Notes under the pieces: model-generated
What the model was told of the DNA's origin: nothing
The model's database searches: none
The model's input: the letters and a program-made list of their open reading frames with translations, nothing else
Part shown: positions 27,961 through 36,119 of the stretch, piece by piece
Numbering within the stretch: the first letter of the stretch is position 1
Layout: every line of letters begins with the position of its first letter
Source of the DNA: an uncultured Collinsella sp.
GTDB lineage: Bacteria > Actinomycetota > Coriobacteriia > Coriobacteriales > Coriobacteriaceae
Assembly (NCBI GenBank): GCA_902464495.1
Contig: CABQJK010000005.1
Span: 1 to 64,000 of the forward strand
Direction of reading: 5' to 3'
DNA length: 64,000 nt
Program-made: the position numbers and the translations under genes

Positions 27961-29094
27961 ATGGCAGACGTCGACAACAGGAACCGTAACCGCAGGTCCA
28001 ACCGAGCGGGTCAGCCCAATCCCAAGCGCGAGGCCCGTGCCAAGGCCGCCGAGCGTCACGTGGCAACTGTGTCCGAAGCGTGTGCCAAGGATATCGAGCG
28101 TTCGCTTGCCGATGTTCGCGAGTTTGACGGTATGCCTGCCGGCTTTGTCGCGGCGATGAAGGCCAAGGTTCAGAGTGCTGTGGCCGCCGAAGAACAGGTT
28201 GCCGAGGACGTCGAGGGCGCGGAGGCTGCCGAGGTCGAGGCAGCGCTCGAGACCGAGGCGGCGCCCGAGCCCGTCGAGGAGCCTGCCGAGGAAATCGCCG
28301 AAGCTGAGTCCGCGCCTGCAGAGGAGCCCGCTCCGGTCCTGCCCGAGGTCACTGTGCTTGATGCCTCCGCCACGCAGGCCATCCTGGACAACGGTCGTGG
28401 CTATGCGCAGTTCTGCGACATGGCCGTGCTCGCCTTTGCCTCGTTCACCAACCCGGGCGGTGGCTATATTCAGGGTTATCTGGGCCAGGAGGCCACGCTG
28501 TGCGCCGATTCGTATCTGTACAACGTTCTCGATAAGCAGCGCAAATGGTACGGCGAGAACCGTCGCCGCAACATCAACTGCGAGCTCTATCGTAACCGTG
28601 CCCTAGTGGTGCCTGCGGTGCGCTTCGACCGCAACCACGTGCATGCATACGCCGACGTGATCGTGGCCGCCGCGCCCAACGTTAGGCGCGCCCGCCAGGA
28701 GTATCGCGTGAGCGACGATGCTCTGCTGGATGCCCTGCGCGACCGCATCCGCTTTGTGCTCGCCATCTGCGACGAGTTGGGTCGCGAGAAGCTCGTGCTG
28801 GGCGCATGGGGCTGCGACAACAACGGCTTTGATGCCGAGGCCGTGGCCGAGCTCTTCCGCAAGGAGCTCGCATCGGGCGACTTCAAGGTCAAGCAGGTCT
28901 TCTTTGCCGTGCCCTCTACGCGCTGGGACGAGGACTTCGCCAAATTCGAGCACGTGCTGGCAAACTTCCCCGAGCGAAACGAGGAGTCCTATGCTCAGGT
29001 TGCCGCCCGCGCCGCAGCCGCCCGTGCCGCCGAGCAGGCTCAGGCCGCTGCCGAGGATGACGAGGATGACGACGACTGGCACAAGTACCTGTAA
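27961..29094 (+). CDS. TIGR02452 / microbial PARG-like protein
   Basis: The C-terminal 250 residues match the TIGR02452 family, bacterial relatives of poly(ADP-ribose) glycohydrolase with a macrodomain fold. Matching segments are FASFTNPGGGYIQGYLGQEA (161-178), the LVVPAVRF strand and LVLGAWGCDNNGFD. Known PARGs have GGG-X(6-8)-QEE, where the last Glu is catalytic; here it reads GQEA (Gln176, Glu177, Ala178), so normal glycohydrolase activity is doubtful. The first 125 residues are unusual: a basic start, then an Ala/Glu-rich disordered linker. 377 residues, GAAAGGTGGCCACGT before the ATG. Confidence 0.82.
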   Translation: MADVDNRNRNRRSNRAGQPNPKREARAKAAERHVATVSEACAKDIERSLADVREFDGMPAGFVAAMKAKVQSAVAAEEQVAEDVEGAEAAEVEAALETEAAPEPVEEPAEEIAEAESAPAEEPAPVLPEVTVLDASATQAILDNGRGYAQFCDMAVLAFASFTNPGGGYIQGYLGQEATLCADSYLYNVLDKQRKWYGENRRRNINCELYRNRALVVPAVRFDRNHVHAYADVIVAAAPNVRRARQEYRVSDDALLDALRDRIRFVLAICDELGREKLVLGAWGCDNNGFDAEAVAELFRKELASGDFKVKQVFFAVPSTRWDEDFAKFEHVLANFPERNEESYAQVAARAAAARAAEQAQAAAEDDEDDDDWHKYL

Positions 29095-29119
29095 ACGGTG
29101 CTCGTGATGCGATATACCG

Positions 29120-29153
29120 AGCCGACGGGAGAGGCTGCTCCTGTCGGCTTTTT
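29120..29153 (+). terminator. Terminator after the PARG-like gene
   Basis: AGCCGAC with GGAG at 29120-29131 pairs with CTC and GTCGGCT at 29138-29149, then TTTTTA. Confidence 0.85.
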
Positions 29154-29172
29154 ATTGAGTGGGGAGCTTACG

Positions 29173-29832
29173 ATGAAAAACGTTCTGTGCTTTGGTGACA
29201 GCAACACCTATGGTTACGATCCGGCGGGCATGCGCGACGGTACCGCGGTGCGCTATGCGCAGGATGTGCGCTGGTGTGGCGTGGTGCAGCGTGACCTGGG
29301 TGAGGGCTGGCATGTGATTGAGGAAGGCCTCAACGGTCGCACGACGGTGCGCGACGATATGTGCCATCTGGACACCAACCTCAACGGCATTCGCGCGCTT
29401 CCGATGCTGCTCGAGGCCCATAAGCCGCTGGATGCGATCGTGATCATGCTGGGCACCAACGACTGCAAGACGGTCTTTGGCGTGACGGCCTCCGATATTG
29501 CCCGCGGCGCCATGGCGCTGATTCGCGCCGTCCGCGCGTTTCCGTGGACCGACGCTGCGCCTTGTCCGCGCATTCTGTTGATGGCTCCTATCAAGATTAA
29601 GCCGCAGATCGCCGATGTGTATATGACCGATTTTGACGATCATTCCGTTGAGGCATCTGAGCATTTTGGTGAGTACTACGCGCATGTGGCTGAGCAGTTT
29701 GGTTGCGACTTTTTGAATGCCGCCGACTTTGCCGAGCCGGGCGATATCGACTATCTGCATATGATGCCCGAGAGCCACGAGAGCTTGGGACATGCCGTGG
29801 CAGCCAAGCTCAAAGAGATGCTCGGTGAGTAG
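29173..29832 (+). CDS. SGNH/GDSL hydrolase, MsAcT-like esterase
   Basis: Esterase or acyltransferase of the SGNH fold, 219 residues, cytoplasmic (no signal). FGDSNTYGYDP carries nucleophile Ser10; DVRWCGVVQ, VIEEGLNGRTT and IIMLGTND (block III Asn/Asp) closely resemble the Mycobacterium smegmatis acyltransferase MsAcT and related arylesterases. The final block DYLHMMPESHESLG supplies the Asp/His pair. The ATG at 29173 follows GGGGAGCTTACG; an earlier GTG at 29098 would overlap the terminator. The natural substrate cannot be read from sequence. Confidence 0.88.
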   Translation: MKNVLCFGDSNTYGYDPAGMRDGTAVRYAQDVRWCGVVQRDLGEGWHVIEEGLNGRTTVRDDMCHLDTNLNGIRALPMLLEAHKPLDAIVIMLGTNDCKTVFGVTASDIARGAMALIRAVRAFPWTDAAPCPRILLMAPIKIKPQIADVYMTDFDDHSVEASEHFGEYYAHVAEQFGCDFLNAADFAEPGDIDYLHMMPESHESLGHAVAAKLKEMLGE

Positions 29833-29844
29833 CGCGACCCCAAG

Positions 29845-29881
29845 CCACCGCAAAGGGGACAGGCGCCTTTGTGGTGGTTTT
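29845..29881 (+). terminator. Palindrome/terminator after the SGNH gene, inverted copy of 30541-30573
   Basis: CCACCGCAAAGG at 29845-29856 pairs with CCTTTGTGGTGG at 29866-29877 (one G-U), followed by TTTT. Its reverse complement matches the hairpin at 30541-30573 at all but four or so of 33 bases, loop included (GGACAGGCG here, TGCCTGTCC there). Confidence 0.85.
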
Positions 29882-29911
29882 GCCCGGGTAAACGAACGGA
29901 TTGGCTGCCAT

Positions 29912-30523
29912 ATGGGCATGGACGAGCTCATCGACCTCTTTGCCGAGGGCGATGAGCTCGTCTCCAATACCGCTTTTGAGGATTTGGATCTTGCCTACGA
30001 CGTGGCGAACGGCGCGACCTTCGATGGCGTTGTGTTCCGATCTTGCGAGTTCGATAGCGTTGACTGGAGCGGCTCGACGTTTCGCGACGTGGTGTTTCGC
30101 GGTTGCCGCTTTATCCGCTGCAACATGGAAGGCTGCTGGCTCAGCCGCTGCGACTTCGTTGACTGCTCGGCACCGGGACTCAACTTGCTCAAGGCGCGCC
30201 TGTCGAGCGTGTCGTTTGGATCGTGCGATTTGAGCTATGCGAACCTTTCGGAGGGACGCATTGGCCCTATGACAGCATGCGATACACGTCTGAGAGAGGC
30301 TGCGTTTCAGGGTGCCAAGCTGGGTCAGATACGCCTGGATGGCTGTGACCTGACGCGTGTTGATGTGTTCAAGACGTCGCTTTCCGGCGTTGATGTGTCG
30401 CGCTGTACATTTGCAGCGCCCGTTGTTTCGGGCGACTACCGTGAGCTGCGGGGCCTGACGGTCAATGCCGAGCAGGCACTTGCGCTCTCGGGTTTGTTGG
30501 GAATTCAACTCGCCGACGGCTAG
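29912..30523 (+). CDS. Pentapeptide-repeat protein
   Basis: A 203-residue pentapeptide-repeat protein expected to fold as a right-handed quadrilateral beta helix. Repeats of the A(D/N)LXX type run from about residue 30 to 170, with many F, L or C residues at the centre position (FRSCEFDSVDWSGSTFRDVV, then FRGCRFIRCNMEGCWL). The C-terminal SGDYRELRGLTVNAEQALAL is a common cap. Some relatives protect DNA gyrase (Qnr, MfpA); nothing here proves that. ATG at 29912 or 29918, weak ribosome site. It is bracketed by inverted copies of one palindrome. Confidence 0.85.
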   Translation: MGMDELIDLFAEGDELVSNTAFEDLDLAYDVANGATFDGVVFRSCEFDSVDWSGSTFRDVVFRGCRFIRCNMEGCWLSRCDFVDCSAPGLNLLKARLSSVSFGSCDLSYANLSEGRIGPMTACDTRLREAAFQGAKLGQIRLDGCDLTRVDVFKTSLSGVDVSRCTFAAPVVSGDYRELRGLTVNAEQALALSGLLGIQLADG

Positions 30524-30536
30524 ACGTCAAAAAGGA

Positions 30537-30577
30537 AAAACCGCCGCAAAGGTGCCTGTCCCCTTTGCGGCGGTTTT
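30537..30577. terminator. Bidirectional terminator between the pentapeptide gene and thiD
   Basis: AAAACCGCCGCAAAGG at 30537-30552 pairs perfectly with 30562-30577, giving T runs on both strands. It sits between convergent genes. It is the partner of the palindrome at 29845-29877. Confidence 0.92.
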
Positions 30578-30589
30578 GGGCTGCGAATC

Positions 30590-31420
30590 TTAATAGTGCC
30601 ACATGTGGTTGACGGGGCCAGAGCCTTTGCCCATGTCAAAGCCGGCGGCGAGAGCGCCGGTTAGGTAGGCCTTGCCGGCGTTGACGGCATCGGCAAGATC
30701 CATGCCCTGGGCCAGCGCGCAGGCGATGGCGGACGAAAGCGTGCAGCCGGTGCCGTGTGTGTTGTCGGTCTCGATGCGCTTGTGGCGGAACCACGTGGTG
30801 AGCGGATCGCCCAGATGGCTGCCCTCGTCATCGAGCGGCGCGGGTTCGGCCAATACATCGTTGGCCTCGTTGACAAGATGCCCACCCTTAACGAGGGATG
30901 CGCAACCAAAGCGGCGGGTGAGGAGCATGGCAGCATTTTGCTGTGTGCGCTCGGAGTCGACCTCGTAGTCAAGCAGGGCCATGGCCTCGGGAATATTGGG
31001 CGTGATGACGGTTGCCAGTGGGAACAGGCGGCGGGTGAGCGCCTCGGCGGCATCTTCGGCAATCAGCCGTGCGCCCGAGGTGGCTACCATGACGGGGTCG
31101 ACGACCACGTTTGTCGCGTTCCAGGCGCTCAGGCGGTCGGCGATAACCTCGATAATCTCGGCAGAGGAAACCATGCCGATCTTGACGGCGCTGGGGCGGA
31201 TATCGTCAAATACGGCGTCGATCTGCGCAGCGACGATATCAGGGGAGATATTCTGCACGGCGGTGACACCGAGTGTGTTTTGTGCGGTGATGGCGGTGAT
31301 GGCCGTCTCGGCATACAGGCGGTGCGCCGTGATGGTCTTGATGTCGGCCTGAATGCCGGCGCCACCGCTGGAATCGGATCCTGCGATGGACAGAACGGCA
31401 GGTACCTTACTGCGATCCAT
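30590..31420 (-). CDS. thiD: Hydroxymethylpyrimidine/phosphomethylpyrimidine kinase ThiD
   Basis: ThiD phosphorylates hydroxymethylpyrimidine twice to give HMP-PP for thiamin synthesis. The N-terminal AGSDSSGGAGIQADIKT is diagnostic, VVVDPVMVATSGARL is the central block, and DNTHGTGCTLSSAIAC is the anion hole and catalytic loop. 276 residues. GGGAGCAAAC precedes the ATG. A perfect TATAAT (minus strand, 31467-31472) lies about 50 bases upstream, so thiD may have its own promoter downstream of thiC. Confidence 0.94.
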   Translation of the reverse strand: MDRSKVPAVLSIAGSDSSGGAGIQADIKTITAHRLYAETAITAITAQNTLGVTAVQNISPDIVAAQIDAVFDDIRPSAVKIGMVSSAEIIEVIADRLSAWNATNVVVDPVMVATSGARLIAEDAAEALTRRLFPLATVITPNIPEAMALLDYEVDSERTQQNAAMLLTRRFGCASLVKGGHLVNEANDVLAEPAPLDDEGSHLGDPLTTWFRHKRIETDNTHGTGCTLSSAIACALAQGMDLADAVNAGKAYLTGALAAGFDMGKGSGPVNHMWHY

Positions 31421-31466
31421 GTTTGCTCCCTTGTTCGGTCGGAATCAAATGGGTCTTTAAGCCAGC

Positions 31467-31563
31467 ATTATAAAGATGCCCGGGCCGACTCTATGTCGAA
31501 CCCGGGCGGGCGATGCAATCTTTACGCAAATGTAAGCAAATGTTCACACGTCAACAATTGACG
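31467..31563 (-). promoter_or_regulatory. thiC-thiD gap: hairpin and thiD promoter
   Basis: Reading toward thiD: CGTCAA-CAA-TTGACG palindrome (31549-31563), then a GCCCGGG/CCCGGGC hairpin (31478-31507), then TATAAT at 31467-31472. The hairpin could end thiC transcripts, and the TATAAT could start thiD ones. No second TPP aptamer was seen here. Confidence 0.45.
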
Positions 31564-31598
31564 AACACCATGTTACCGATTGTGGCTCCGGTGACGAG

Positions 31599-32933
31599 TT
31601 AGTCCTCCATGCCGAGGTCGATCGTCGTGCCTTCGAACACCTTGTTAACGGTGCGGACGGCGCACATCTTGCCGCACATGGTGCAGGTGCCCTCGGTGGC
31701 GGCGGGGGATTCTTCGTAGCGTTTCTTGCCGGTGACCGGGTCGAGAGCACACTTCCACATGGCATCCCAGTCGAGCTTGCGGCGTGCTTGGCCCATCTTG
31801 TCGTCCATGTCGCGGGCGTGCGGCACCTTCTTGGCGATATCGGCGGCGTGCGCGGCAATCTTAGTGGCCATGAGGCCATCGAGCACGTCCTGGGCGTTGG
31901 GCAGGCACAGGTGCTCGGCCGGCGTCACGTAGCACAGGAAGTCGGCACCGGAGCTGGCGGAGATGGCGCCGCCGATGGCAGCGGTGATGTGGTCGTAACC
32001 CACGCCGATATCGGTCACCAGCGGCCCGAGCACATAGAACGGGGCATTGTGGCACAGGCGCTTCTGCAGTTTCATGTTGGCGGCGATCTCGTCGAGCGCC
32101 ATGTGACCCGGGCCCTCGACCATGACCTGGACGCCGGCGGCCCAAGCGCGCTTGCACAGCTTGCCCAGCTCGATCATCTCAGCGGTCTCGGTGGCATCGT
32201 TGGAGTCGTAGAGGCAGCCCGGGCGGCAGGAGTCGCCGAGCGAAATCGTCACGTCGTACTCGTGGCAAATCTCGAGCAGCTCGTCAAAGTACTCGTAGAA
32301 GGGGTTTTCGTTGCCGGTGACCTCCATCCAGCCAAACAGCAGCGAGCCGCCGCGGCTGACGATGTTCATGAGACGGCCGGTCTCCTTAAAGGTCTTGGTG
32401 ACCGACTTGTTGATGCCGCAGTGGATGGTCATAAAGTCCACGCCGTCCTCGGCGTGCGCGCGCACGACCTCGAACAGGTCATCCTTGGTCAGCTTGACCA
32501 GCGGCTTTTCCATATAGCCGATGGCGTCGTACATGGGGACGGTGCCCACCATGAGCGGTGTCTCGTCGATGAGCTGCTGGCGGAACTGGCGCGTCTTGCC
32601 CGAGTTGGAAAGGTCCATGATGGCGTCGGCGCCAAAGTCCTCGGCGATCTTGACCTTCTTCCATTCCTCGGCGGCATCGGCCTTGTCGCCCGAGATGCCC
32701 AGGTTGACGTTGACCTTGGTGGACAGACCCTCGCCGACACCAAAGGCGCGCATGCCCTTTTTGATATGCACGATGTTGGCGGGGATGGCGATGCGGCCGT
32801 CAGCCACACGTTCACGGATGTACTCGGGGTCGCGATGCTCGCGCTCGGCGACTTCCTTCATCTGCGGCGTAATCTGCCCGGCGCGGGCGAAGTCGATTTG
32901 CGTGACGAGCTTGGGCTCGGTCTGTGTGCTCAT
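31599..32933 (-). CDS. thiC: Phosphomethylpyrimidine synthase ThiC
   Basis: Radical-SAM enzyme that converts aminoimidazole ribotide to HMP-P. The 444-residue size is that of the short ThiC form. PANIVHIKKG, GISGDKADA, MTIHCGINK and MVEGPGHMALDEI are family blocks, and the C-terminal cluster motif CTMCGKMC carries the three iron-sulfur cysteines. The ATG at 32933 lies 10 bases after AGGGAG, which is inside the 3' end of the TPP aptamer. An in-frame upstream ATG at 32957 would fall within the aptamer and is rejected. Confidence 0.95.
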   Translation of the reverse strand: MSTQTEPKLVTQIDFARAGQITPQMKEVAEREHRDPEYIRERVADGRIAIPANIVHIKKGMRAFGVGEGLSTKVNVNLGISGDKADAAEEWKKVKIAEDFGADAIMDLSNSGKTRQFRQQLIDETPLMVGTVPMYDAIGYMEKPLVKLTKDDLFEVVRAHAEDGVDFMTIHCGINKSVTKTFKETGRLMNIVSRGGSLLFGWMEVTGNENPFYEYFDELLEICHEYDVTISLGDSCRPGCLYDSNDATETAEMIELGKLCKRAWAAGVQVMVEGPGHMALDEIAANMKLQKRLCHNAPFYVLGPLVTDIGVGYDHITAAIGGAISASSGADFLCYVTPAEHLCLPNAQDVLDGLMATKIAAHAADIAKKVPHARDMDDKMGQARRKLDWDAMWKCALDPVTGKKRYEESPAATEGTCTMCGKMCAVRTVNKVFEGTTIDLGMED

Positions 32934-32942
32934 TGGCACGGC

Positions 32943-33034
32943 TCCCTTCGTTGGCATTACCCATATCAGGTTTGCGGGTCAGGGCGGGCGCGTCCAGTCT
33001 CAGCCTGCCGTCTTGTCCTGCAAGCTCCCCGTTA
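32943..33034 (-). ncRNA. TPP (THI-box) riboswitch upstream of thiC
   Basis: On the minus strand the leader reads ACGGGGAGC, then GGCTGAGACTGG, then CCTGATATGGGTAATGCCA and CGAAGGGA, the conserved THI-element segments in order and spacing. The final AAGGGAG is also the thiC ribosome site, so ligand binding would hide it, pointing to translational control. TATACT at 33048-33053 (minus strand) is a good -10, with TTGGCC 19 bases upstream of it. Confidence 0.95.
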
Positions 33035-33103
33035 TGTCATGGGCTCAAGTATAGCCTGAATGGGTACGATTGGGCCAACGAGCGTGCCTGTGGGGAGGCG
33101 AAC

Positions 33104-33619
33104 ATGGAAGACAAGCATCTGTATCGAGAGACGCAATGGGATGTATCGGCCGAGGAAAGCCGTGCGCACCATGGCCTTGTCGCGATTGGTTTTGCGGTGC
33201 TTGCCGTGCTGGTGATTGCCTTTTGTATCTGGACGTTTGGTGGTCGCGGCGGCGTTGCATGGGAGTTCGAGGCTGATGATAGCCTGCCGATTATGACGAT
33301 GAAGGTCTCTGGCGGCAATACCGTTGCCGCGCCGGGCGACTATTGGTATCCGCGCGATGGATTTGTCCAGCTGCAGCTGAGCGGTGGTTCCATTCCTGGT
33401 GAAGAGATCGAGCGCGTGACCTTCGATGCGTCGCTTAAGACGCTGTCGGTCGAGCTCAAAGATCAAGGGGATGTGCCCACGACGATGGATATCGCGCTGA
33501 CGGAATGGCGCCTGGAGCCTCGGTCGGGTGTCAAGGTGTCCGAGGTGGAGCACGTTAAGGTTACCTACCAAGATGGCTCGACGAGCGAGATTGCAAAGGC
33601 CGATGGCTTGGCGGAGTAA
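33104..33619 (+). CDS. Hypothetical single-span membrane protein
   Basis: A 171-residue protein I do not recognise. A charged cytoplasmic N-terminus (1-22) is followed by one membrane span (about 24-45), and the rest is an extracytoplasmic beta-rich domain (EFEADDSLPIMTMKVSGGN, FVQLQLSGGSIPGEE, LKTLSVELKDQGD). No cleavage site, so it should stay membrane-anchored. The ATG at 33104 follows GGGGAGG with 5 bases; the longer frame upstream overlaps the TPP riboswitch and is rejected. Its promoter must overlap the thiC promoter region on the other strand. Confidence 0.7.
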   Translation: MEDKHLYRETQWDVSAEESRAHHGLVAIGFAVLAVLVIAFCIWTFGGRGGVAWEFEADDSLPIMTMKVSGGNTVAAPGDYWYPRDGFVQLQLSGGSIPGEEIERVTFDASLKTLSVELKDQGDVPTTMDIALTEWRLEPRSGVKVSEVEHVKVTYQDGSTSEIAKADGLAE

Positions 33620-33642
33620 CGGGGGGGGTGGAAACGGCGGGC

Positions 33643-34452
33643 CTATTGTGCCTGCGCGTTCATGAAAACCAGGGTGTTTTCGTCTGAAAGCTCGGGGATG
33701 TGACGATAGCCGATGTTGAATGCGGTGAGCCCGCTTGCATCCTCGGGCTTGTTTTCTGCCATCCACCGCACCATGGAGCCGCGCGCCTTTTTGCTGGCGG
33801 TCGACCGTTGGATGGGCTTCCCGTTGCGGATACCCTCGCCAAAAAGGCATGTGACGGCCGTGGCGTCGCCCGCGAGATGGGGCAGAACGGCTTTGGCATA
33901 CTCTACGCTGGCGAGGTTGACGATCGTGGTGTTTGAGCCTGCCGGGGCGATAGCCTGCGCGAGCTTGTCGCTCCAAAACGCGTAGAGGTCTGGGGCATCG
34001 TCAACGGCGAGCTTCGCGCCCATTTCCAGCCGATATGGTTCCACGGCATGAAAGGGGCGAACGCACCCGTAGAGGCCAGAGAGGATCCACAGGTGGCTTT
34101 GCAGCCATGCGAGCTGCGCGGAATCCATCACCTCGGGCGCCATGCTCTGGTATTGAATGCCGTGATAGGACATGACGGCAGGGGAGAGGTGACGGGCGAG
34201 TGCGGGATTGTCGAGATCGCCGTTTCCCAAGATGGGCCCGAACTCATGCAGGGTATTGAGGCAAGGCCCCAGCAGTTTGTCACTCACGTTCCATAGCGCC
34301 TGCAGGCTGTCGCTGCCTTCATTCCGCTCGATATCTAGCAGTGCGCGGTGGAGGCGAGCCGTCTCGCGCGCAAAGGGTGGAATGCCCAGGACTTCAAAAG
34401 CATCTTGGGCCGCGCGCATCTGCTTGGCGGGCGAAATGACGACCTGCAGCAT
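33643..34452 (-). CDS. yaaA: YaaA (DUF328) family protein
   Basis: Peroxide-stress protein family; E. coli YaaA limits free iron during oxidative stress and the fold binds DNA. The start MLQVVISPAKQM is diagnostic, and LWILSGLYGCVRP, LYAFWSDKLAQ and the late NGKPIQRSTASKKARGSMVR block agree. 269 residues. ATG at 34452 follows GAGGAGAG. It lies downstream of the aminopeptidase gene on the same strand, separated by a palindromic gap. Confidence 0.92.
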   Translation of the reverse strand: MLQVVISPAKQMRAAQDAFEVLGIPPFARETARLHRALLDIERNEGSDSLQALWNVSDKLLGPCLNTLHEFGPILGNGDLDNPALARHLSPAVMSYHGIQYQSMAPEVMDSAQLAWLQSHLWILSGLYGCVRPFHAVEPYRLEMGAKLAVDDAPDLYAFWSDKLAQAIAPAGSNTTIVNLASVEYAKAVLPHLAGDATAVTCLFGEGIRNGKPIQRSTASKKARGSMVRWMAENKPEDASGLTAFNIGYRHIPELSDENTLVFMNAQAQ

Positions 34453-34476
34453 GGACTCTCCTCTGCCAAAAAGGAA

Positions 34477-34541
34477 GTTGCGGTGGGATACGGTCTGTTT
34501 TGGCCGTTTATGGGCCAGTTTAGTCCGTATTTCACCGCAAC
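34477..34541. repeat. Imperfect palindrome of the GTTGCGGTG family
   Basis: The arms at 34477-34496 and 34522-34541 pair over 20 positions with three mismatches. The right arm (AGTCCGTATTTCACCGCAAC) matches the right arm of the perfect palindrome at 55250-55319 except for one base (CCGTATT versus CCCTATT). It lies between yaaA and the aminopeptidase gene. Confidence 0.7.
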
Positions 34542-34555
34542 TGATGAAGGGTTGG

Positions 34556-35953
34556 TTACGCGCGCTCGAGGAAGGCCTTGTAGCCGCGGTAGGCCTCGTA
34601 GATATCGGCCTTGTTGGCGACCTCCCACAGGGCGTGCATGGACAGGACGGCAACGCCGGAGTCGATGACGTTCATGCCGTACTTGGCCATGATGTAGGCG
34701 ATGGTGCCGCCGCCGCCCGCATTAACGCGGCCGAGCTCACAGGTCTGGAAGTCCACGCCCGCCTCGTCCATGATGTCGCGGATGAGGGCCACATACTCGG
34801 CGTCGGCGTCGTTGGAGCCGCCCTTGCCGCGGCTGCCCGTGTACTTGTTAAAGCACAGGCCGCGACCCATGAAGGCTGCGTTCTTGGTCTCGAACTTGCC
34901 GGCGTAGCCCGGGTCGAAGCCGGCGGACACGTCGGAGGAGAGCATGCGGCTGCGGGCGAGTGCGCGGCGCAGGGCCAGCGGGCTGTCCTCGCCGACGAGC
35001 GCCATGATCTCGGCGACGGTGTTCTCGAAGAAGCGGCTCGTCATGCCGGTGGCGCCCACGGAGCCGATCTCCTCCTTGTCGACGATGAGCGTGATGCTCG
35101 TGCGCTCGACATCTGCAACATTGATCTGAGCGAGCATGGAGGGGTAGGCGCAGACGCGGTCGTCGTGGCCATAGCCCAAGATCATGGAGCGGTCGAGGCC
35201 CATGTCGCGGGCCGGGCCGGCGGGCACGACCTCGATCTCGGCGGAGAGGAAGTCCTCCTCCTCGACGTCGTACTGCTCCTTGAGGATATCCAGGAACATC
35301 TGCTTGACGGGCTCCTTGGGGGCGTCCTTGTCGTCCTCATCGAACTTGACGGGACGGCCGCCCACGATCACGTCGAGGATTTCGGCGTCGACGGCGTCCT
35401 TGGCGGGCTTGGCCATCTGCTCGCTCGAGAGGTGGATCAGCAGGTCGGAGATGGTAAAGACCGGGTCGTCCGCCTTGTCGCCGATATTGATGTCGACGGT
35501 GGTGCCGTCCTTTTTGCAGATGACGCCCACAAGCGCGAGCGGGGAGGCCACCCAGTGGTAGCTCTTGACGCCGCCGTAGTAGTGCGTGTCAAGGTAGGCC
35601 ATGTCGCCGGCCTCGAAGGCGGGATTCTGCTTAAGGTCCAGACGCGGCGAGTCCACGTGGGCGCCCAGGATGTTAAAGCCCTGCTCGAGCGGGGCGGTGC
35701 CAAGGTTGACGAGCATAAGGTCCTTGCCGTGGTTGGCGGCGTACACCTTGTCGCCTGCCTTGAGCTCGCGACCCTCGGCAATCACGGTCTCCAAGTCGAC
35801 GTATCCCGCCTCCTCGGCCATCTTGATGCCGGTCTTGACGCACAGGCGCTCGGTCTTGTTCTCGCTCAAAAACTGCTTATAGCCGCGGCAAAGCTCCTCG
35901 AGCTCCTCGATTTGCTGTGGCGTGTACTTTTTCCATGCGCAGGGACGCTCCAT
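34556..35953 (-). CDS. M18-family metalloaminopeptidase
   Basis: Zinc aminopeptidase of family M18, removing N-terminal residues (acidic residues in the best-known members) in the cytoplasm. The metal and catalytic segments are present in order: GAHVDSPRLDLK (zinc His and Asp), DKEEIGSVG (catalytic Glu pair), SSDVSAGFDP and the C-terminal VLSMHALWE (zinc His). 465 residues. The ATG at 35953 has AAAGGAGCCTGCGTC in front; the in-frame extension to 36541 is antisense to polA and rejected. Confidence 0.93.
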   Translation of the reverse strand: MERPCAWKKYTPQQIEELEELCRGYKQFLSENKTERLCVKTGIKMAEEAGYVDLETVIAEGRELKAGDKVYAANHGKDLMLVNLGTAPLEQGFNILGAHVDSPRLDLKQNPAFEAGDMAYLDTHYYGGVKSYHWVASPLALVGVICKKDGTTVDINIGDKADDPVFTISDLLIHLSSEQMAKPAKDAVDAEILDVIVGGRPVKFDEDDKDAPKEPVKQMFLDILKEQYDVEEEDFLSAEIEVVPAGPARDMGLDRSMILGYGHDDRVCAYPSMLAQINVADVERTSITLIVDKEEIGSVGATGMTSRFFENTVAEIMALVGEDSPLALRRALARSRMLSSDVSAGFDPGYAGKFETKNAAFMGRGLCFNKYTGSRGKGGSNDADAEYVALIRDIMDEAGVDFQTCELGRVNAGGGGTIAYIMAKYGMNVIDSGVAVLSMHALWEVANKADIYEAYRGYKAFLERA

Positions 35954-36119
35954 GACGCAGGCTCCTTTCGGATCGATCGTGCTGGTTGATGTACCGTGAG
36001 CCATCGTATCACGCGCGGGCCCGCGGCGGCGGGGAAGCCTGATGTGCGGTGGCCGTGGGGCGGGGAGCGTGTAAACTGGTGTGAGCAAACTGTGCCCAGC
36101 CCAAAGCGAGGTATTCAAT

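Noticed and set aside
32924..33103. Longer N-terminus for the hypothetical membrane protein
   Set aside because: It would read through the TPP riboswitch on the opposite strand and lacks a ribosome site; ATG at 33104 has GGGGAGG.
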